Below are positions 60,864 through 64,000 of a DNA stretch of 64,000 bases, piece by piece. Both the position numbers and the translations under genes were made by a program. Origin of the DNA: Clostridiales bacterium (lineage in GTDB: Bacteria; Bacillota; Clostridia; Oscillospirales; CAG-272); contig QALR01000018.1 in assembly GCA_003150035.1 (NCBI GenBank), positions 151,478 through 215,477 on the forward strand. Direction: 5' to 3'. The notes under the pieces are model-generated. The model did not search any database, had not been told where the DNA came from, and saw only the letters and a program-made list of their open reading frames with translations. Position 1 is the first letter of the stretch, and the number at the start of each line of letters is the position of its first letter.

Positions 60864-61832
60864 TTATTCCTCCTCCGGATCTTTTCTTACCGTCATATGC
60901 TCCATCAGCCGTTTGTTAAATTCTTCCGCTGTATTATAACCCATTTTTCTCTGTCGATTATTCATTGCCGCAATTTCCAGAATAATGGCAAGATTCCGCC
61001 CGGGACGCACCGGAATGGTCGTTGTAATGATATCAATCCCAAGAATATTGGTGGTTTCCGTCTCCAGCCCCATCCTATCGTATATTTTATTCTGATCCCA
61101 TGGCTCCAGCTTGATAATCATATCAATTTTTTCGCTGTCCTTGACAGCCCCCATGCCGAAGATTCGACGCACATCAATAATCCCGATACCACGGAGTTCC
61201 ACAAAATGTCGAATAATTTCCGGCGCAGAGCCCACTAAGGTTATCGCAGATACACGCTTGATTTCGACCGCGTCATCCGCAATCAAACGATGCCCGCGCT
61301 TGACAAGCTCAATGGCCGTTTCACTTTTGCCGACACCACTTTCACCGAAAATAAGAATACCCTCGCCATATACCTCGACTAAAACACCGTGTCTCGTGAT
61401 CCTCGGCGCAAGGCTGATGTTGAGCGACGCAATCAGTGCTGCCTGAAAAGCAGATGTTTTTTCCTGTGTTCTGGCAAGCGCGATTCCATATTTTTTCGCC
61501 GCCTCTAAAATCTCTTCAAATACAGAAAGCCCCGTCGTGACAATAATCGCCGGCGGATGATGTACGGCAAGCTGCTCCAATTTATAGAAGCGCTCCTTTT
61601 TAGAAAGGGACGCTAGATATTGATGCTCTGCATTTCCAATCAACTGAATCCGATTATGGTCGAAGCACTCAAAAAATCCGGCAAGCGCAAGTCCGGGACG
61701 GTTAACATCTGTTCTTGTGATTTTTACATGCTTCCCTTCCGGCATATGAATAACTTCAAGATGAAATTCCTCGATAATCGCTTTGAAAGACACCTGATAT
61801 TCCGCGCCGTACTCGTCATTATACCGATCCAT
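60864..61832 (-). CDS. hprK: HPr kinase/phosphorylase
   Basis: A 322-residue bifunctional enzyme that phosphorylates HPr on Ser46 in carbon catabolite control. N-terminal domain includes RPGLALAGFFECFDHNRIQL; the catalytic domain has Walker A GILIFGESGVGKSETAIEL (residues 163-170 for GESGVGKS), the signature ELRGIGIIDVRRIFGMGAV and a KLEPWD motif. The ATG at 61832 follows GGGGAGGG. It is the first gene of the hprK-yybS-gdpP unit, with a consensus promoter. No ptsH is nearby. Confidence 0.96.
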   Translation of the reverse strand: MDRYNDEYGAEYQVSFKAIIEEFHLEVIHMPEGKHVKITRTDVNRPGLALAGFFECFDHNRIQLIGNAEHQYLASLSKKERFYKLEQLAVHHPPAIIVTTGLSVFEEILEAAKKYGIALARTQEKTSAFQAALIASLNISLAPRITRHGVLVEVYGEGILIFGESGVGKSETAIELVKRGHRLIADDAVEIKRVSAITLVGSAPEIIRHFVELRGIGIIDVRRIFGMGAVKDSEKIDMIIKLEPWDQNKIYDRMGLETETTNILGIDIITTTIPVRPGRNLAIILEIAAMNNRQRKMGYNTAEEFNKRLMEHMTVRKDPEEE

Positions 61833-61882
61833 CACAAGCCCTCCCCAGAAACACTTTCGCTCTTTCTGCAAGATATATTATG

Positions 61883-61911
61883 ATTATAACCGAAAACGGA
61901 AATTTTTTCAA
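61883..61911 (-). promoter_or_regulatory. Promoter of the hprK-yybS-gdpP unit
   Basis: TTGAAA (61911-61906), 17-bp spacer, TATAAT (61888-61883) on the minus strand. No equally clear plus-strand promoter is seen for the DUF421 gene. Confidence 0.8.
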
Positions 61912-61983
61912 CAAATATTTTCAACATTTCCATAAATAATAGAGATAAGGAAGGGTTTTGAAACGATCAGGAGGAAAGCAGAT

Positions 61984-62658
61984 ATGGCAGCGATTTTTAT
62001 CCGAACGATTTTAATTTATCTTTTGCTCATCGGAGCAATGAGGCTATCCGGCAAAAGGCAAATTGGTGAAATTCAGCTTTCCGAGCTTGTCACAACCATT
62101 CTGCTCTCGGAAATTGCCTCTTACCCCCTAACCAATTCCAACATTCCGTTTCTATATTCGGTTGTTCCGATTGTTGTTATCATCAGCCTTGAAATCATCA
62201 CCTCTTTTCTTGCGACAAAAAGCGCAGCCATAAAAAGCATTCTGGACGATAAGCCAAGTATCATCATTCGAAAAGGGATCATCAATCAAAAGGAAATGGT
62301 TAAAATGAGGCTTAGCATGGATGACCTTTTGTGTGAGCTGAGGCTGAAGGATATCGCATCTCCTGACGAAGTAGAATATGCCATTCTGGAGCAAAATGGA
62401 AGAATTTCTGTTTTCCCCAAAGACAACAAAAAACAGGTGACACGCGCTGATCTCAATCTTAGCAGTGAAGGCTCAGGGGTTTCTCATTCCGTTATCATTG
62501 ATGGTCATATCATGGACTATGCGGTAAAAAACGCGGGAAAGAGCCGAAAATGGGTGGAAGAACAGCTCCAAAAGAAACACATCCATAATATAAAAACGGT
62601 TTTTTTAATGACAGTCGATGACAAAGACGATGTCAAAGTCATAAAAAAGGAGCCATAA
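61984..62658 (+). CDS. DUF421 (YetF-type) membrane protein
   Basis: A 224-residue protein with three N-terminal helices (IRTILIYLLLIGAMRL, TTILLSEIASYPL, FLYSVVPIVVIISLEI) and a cytoplasmic domain with the family signature MRLSGKRQIGEIQLSELVTT, KPSIIIRKGIINQKEM and RLSMDDLLCELRLKDIASPD. DUF421 proteins of spore formers are partly linked to spore or membrane physiology, but no activity is known. RBS GGAGG precedes the ATG. It is followed 3 bp later by its usual partner, a DUF4363 gene. Confidence 0.93.
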   Translation: MAAIFIRTILIYLLLIGAMRLSGKRQIGEIQLSELVTTILLSEIASYPLTNSNIPFLYSVVPIVVIISLEIITSFLATKSAAIKSILDDKPSIIIRKGIINQKEMVKMRLSMDDLLCELRLKDIASPDEVEYAILEQNGRISVFPKDNKKQVTRADLNLSSEGSGVSHSVIIDGHIMDYAVKNAGKSRKWVEEQLQKKHIHNIKTVFLMTVDDKDDVKVIKKEP

Positions 62659-62661
62659 ATC

Positions 62662-63048
62662 ATGAAAACCTTTCTTATAGCCTTGATCCTTGCTGGGAGT
62701 GTTCTCACATTTGTCATTTGCAATGCATTCTATATCGGCGGAAAAGTAGATGAATTGCTTGCCATAGCACAGGAACTCCCAGCTGACGCAGAAGCCTTTG
62801 AAGCAACCGCAGGCACAGCAAAAGAAAAGATGGAGAAGCTATGGCAGTTGTGGGATGCTTGCTTTGAACGAATTGCTTTTACCTCAGGGTACGACAATCT
62901 TAACCGGGCAGACGACGCGATGCTCACCATGTATGTGAGTTTTCAAAATGAGAATACTGACGATTTTATGATCGCCAAGATGACATTTTGTGATGCGCTA
63001 AAACGATTGAAACTGCTTGAAAGCTTTTCCCTGAACGGCATTTTATAA
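62662..63048 (+). CDS. DUF4363-family protein
   Basis: A 128-residue protein with one N-terminal membrane helix (about 3-24, TFLIALILAGSVLTFVICNA) and a helical outside or inside domain (KEKMEKLWQLWDACFERIAF, ADDAMLTMYVSFQ). It matches DUF4363 by size, topology and its fixed place after DUF421. Possibly the two form a complex. No function is known. A terminator follows. Confidence 0.85.
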   Translation: MKTFLIALILAGSVLTFVICNAFYIGGKVDELLAIAQELPADAEAFEATAGTAKEKMEKLWQLWDACFERIAFTSGYDNLNRADDAMLTMYVSFQNENTDDFMIAKMTFCDALKRLKLLESFSLNGIL

Positions 63049-63055
63049 GAAAAGC

Positions 63056-63086
63056 AAAAGGGAACGGCACTGCCGTTCCCTTTTTT
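63056..63086 (+). terminator. Terminator after the DUF421-DUF4363 pair
   Basis: AAAAGGGAACGGC and GCCGTTCCCTTTT form a 13-bp stem with a 3-nt loop, followed by TTCT. Confidence 0.9.
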
Positions 63087-63137
63087 CTATGGTCGGTGAA
63101 TTATACTATTAAGTGCAACAGAAGAAGATAAAAAAGG

Positions 63138-63207
63138 AGTTCATACAAATCTGTGGTAAAATAGAGTTGCGAAACAAAATTTACTACAAAGGAGATCTGT
63201 ATGAACT
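63138..63207 (+). promoter_or_regulatory. Inverted repeat covering the transposase start site
   Basis: 63138-63152 and 63193-63207 are inverted, 14 of 15 bases matching (10 uninterrupted: AGTTCATACA / TGTATGAACT). The right arm holds the end of the ribosome site and the ATG. A second complementary pair, TGGTAAAAT (63154-63162 region) and ATTTTACCA inside the gene, crosses the first. Confidence 0.55.
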
Positions 63208-64000
63208 ATCACCATTTTACCATAGAAGAGCGCTGTTGTCTACGAGAATATTATGTCAAAGGGAAAAGTTATCGGGAAATAGCAAGGCTTTTGGGCAGGA
63301 ACGTCAGTTCTGTATCTCGGGAATTGAGACGGAACTGTACCTTTTTCAGGGATATCCCCAGATACTATCCGCATACGGCACAAAAGAAAAGCGACTTACG
63401 CAACAGTTACCGCCACCGCGGAATGTTCTGGAAACAAGAGGTGTTGGATTACATAGACGAGAAGTTATCTCAAACATGGTCGCCGGAACAGATATCCAAT
63501 ACCCCGTGCGGGATGAAGATGCCGTCGTTCAAGACGATCTACCGTTGGATAGACGAAAGATATCTGCGTTCCACCCTGAAAAACCTGCGGAGGAAAGGAA
63601 AAACACGCAAGCGCTTAGGGAACGGCGGCAGGTTCACGACGGGGAAAAGCATACGCAAACGGGATAAAAGCGTATATAGCCGCAAAGAGTTCGGGCATTG
63701 GGAAGCGGACACGGTAGTATCGGGGCAAGGGAAAAGCAAAGCGTGTTTTGCAACGCTTGCGGAGAGAAAGACAAGATATTATATCGCAATTAAAATCCCT
63801 GACAGAAAGGGTGAAACGATGGCCAAAGCCATTATAGACGCACTTTCCAAATTTCCCAAAGAGGCGGTAAAGACGATCACCTGCGACAGGGGCAGCGAGT
63901 TTGCCTGTTGGAGGGAAATAGAGAAGGCCTTGCACTGTGATATGTACTTTGCGGATCCGTATTGCGCCTGGCAGAAAGGTACAAACGAGAACTTGAACGG
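63201..64000 (+). CDS. IS30-family transposase (3' end outside window)
   Basis: 266 codons of a DDE transposase. N terminus: MNYHHFTIEERCCLREYYVK, with a helix-turn-helix SYREIARLLGRNVSSVSREL. The catalytic domain shows FGHWEADTV (first Asp), ITCDRGSEF (second Asp) and DPYCAWQKGTNENLNG (Glu), the IS30 triad. The start is ATG 63201 after AAAGGAG. The frame is intact to the window edge, so it may be active. Typical family length is about 310-350 residues, so 50-80 are missing. Confidence 0.94.
   Translation, partial: MNYHHFTIEERCCLREYYVKGKSYREIARLLGRNVSSVSRELRRNCTFFRDIPRYYPHTAQKKSDLRNSYRHRGMFWKQEVLDYIDEKLSQTWSPEQISNTPCGMKMPSFKTIYRWIDERYLRSTLKNLRRKGKTRKRLGNGGRFTTGKSIRKRDKSVYSRKEFGHWEADTVVSGQGKSKACFATLAERKTRYYIAIKIPDRKGETMAKAIIDALSKFPKEAVKTITCDRGSEFACWREIEKALHCDMYFADPYCAWQKGTNENLN

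Larger units (their letters stand above)
63100..64000 (+). mobile_element. IS30-family insertion sequence, left part
   Basis: The transposase gene and about 100 bp of leader are in the window; the right end is not. The left terminal repeat probably starts near 63110 (AAGTGCAACAGAAGAAG), just after the DUF4363 terminator, but without the right end the exact border and target duplication cannot be read. It lies in an intergenic site, so no gene is broken in view. Confidence 0.75.

Noticed and set aside
1..64000. CRISPR arrays, tRNA or rRNA genes, prophage genes.
   Set aside because: Reading both strands showed no regular spaced repeats, no tRNA TpsiC-like arms in a cloverleaf context and no phage structural genes.

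Overview
The window looks like a chromosomal segment of a Clostridia-class Bacillota (Firmicutes) bacterium, perhaps Oscillospiraceae/Ruminococcaceae-like; the family is a guess. The evidence is a WalRK-YycH-YycI two-component locus beside murA, RNase M5, Mini-RNase III, HPr kinase/phosphorylase, a GdpP-type c-di-AMP phosphodiesterase, strong AGGAGG-type ribosome binding sites, many TTGACA/TATAAT promoters with 17-bp spacers, and a purine operon with a standalone AICAR transformylase plus an archaeal-type IMP cyclohydrolase. I found no rRNA, tRNA, CRISPR array or prophage. The only mobile element is an IS30-type transposase cut by the right edge.

Layout: 1-7.7 kb (minus) carries murA (3' end cut off), yycI, yycH, walK, walR and a DUF3810 membrane metalloprotein. 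8-14.6 kb (mostly plus) holds radC, two small regulator-type genes, glyA-pncC, holA, rnmV, a GtrA-family gene, mrnC and an XRE regulator. 14.7-16.9 kb holds a DUF896 gene (minus) and a class C beta-lactamase-like serine hydrolase (plus). 17.0-31.4 kb (minus) is a twelve-gene purine operon, purE-purC-purF-(PurF paralogue)-purM-(formate/nitrite transporter)-purN-purO-(AICAR transformylase)-(Dabb protein)-purD-purL. It is led by tandem promoters and a ZTP riboswitch whose second half is shared with an intrinsic terminator. 31.4-36.4 kb holds a methyltransferase, an ABC transporter pair, two flavodoxin-like oxidoreductases and a divergent HxlR regulator.

36.4-43.7 kb (minus) is a surface-polysaccharide operon: initiating sugar transferase, double-domain glycosyltransferase, polymerase-like membrane protein, O-acetyltransferase, CDP-glycerol transferase-like protein and UDP-GlcNAc 2-epimerase. 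A 12-bp inverted repeat overlaps its promoter. 43.9-50.4 kb (minus) holds a cysteine-desulfurase-like enzyme with a DUF3343 partner, a cyclase-family hydrolase, a phosphohexomutase, yebC and argS. 50.6-54.9 kb (plus) is a MarR-controlled asymmetric ABC exporter. 55-61.9 kb (minus) holds feoA-feoB and hprK-yybS-gdpP. 62-63.1 kb (plus) is a DUF421/DUF4363 membrane pair, followed by the IS30 element.

The most unusual items are a PurF paralogue that has lost the nucleophilic cysteine and other glutaminase residues, a formate-channel gene inside the purine operon, a murA leader with two crossing pairs of complementary arms, the palindrome over the polysaccharide promoter, and an inverted repeat that could hide the transposase start site. 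None is proven novel from sequence reading alone.
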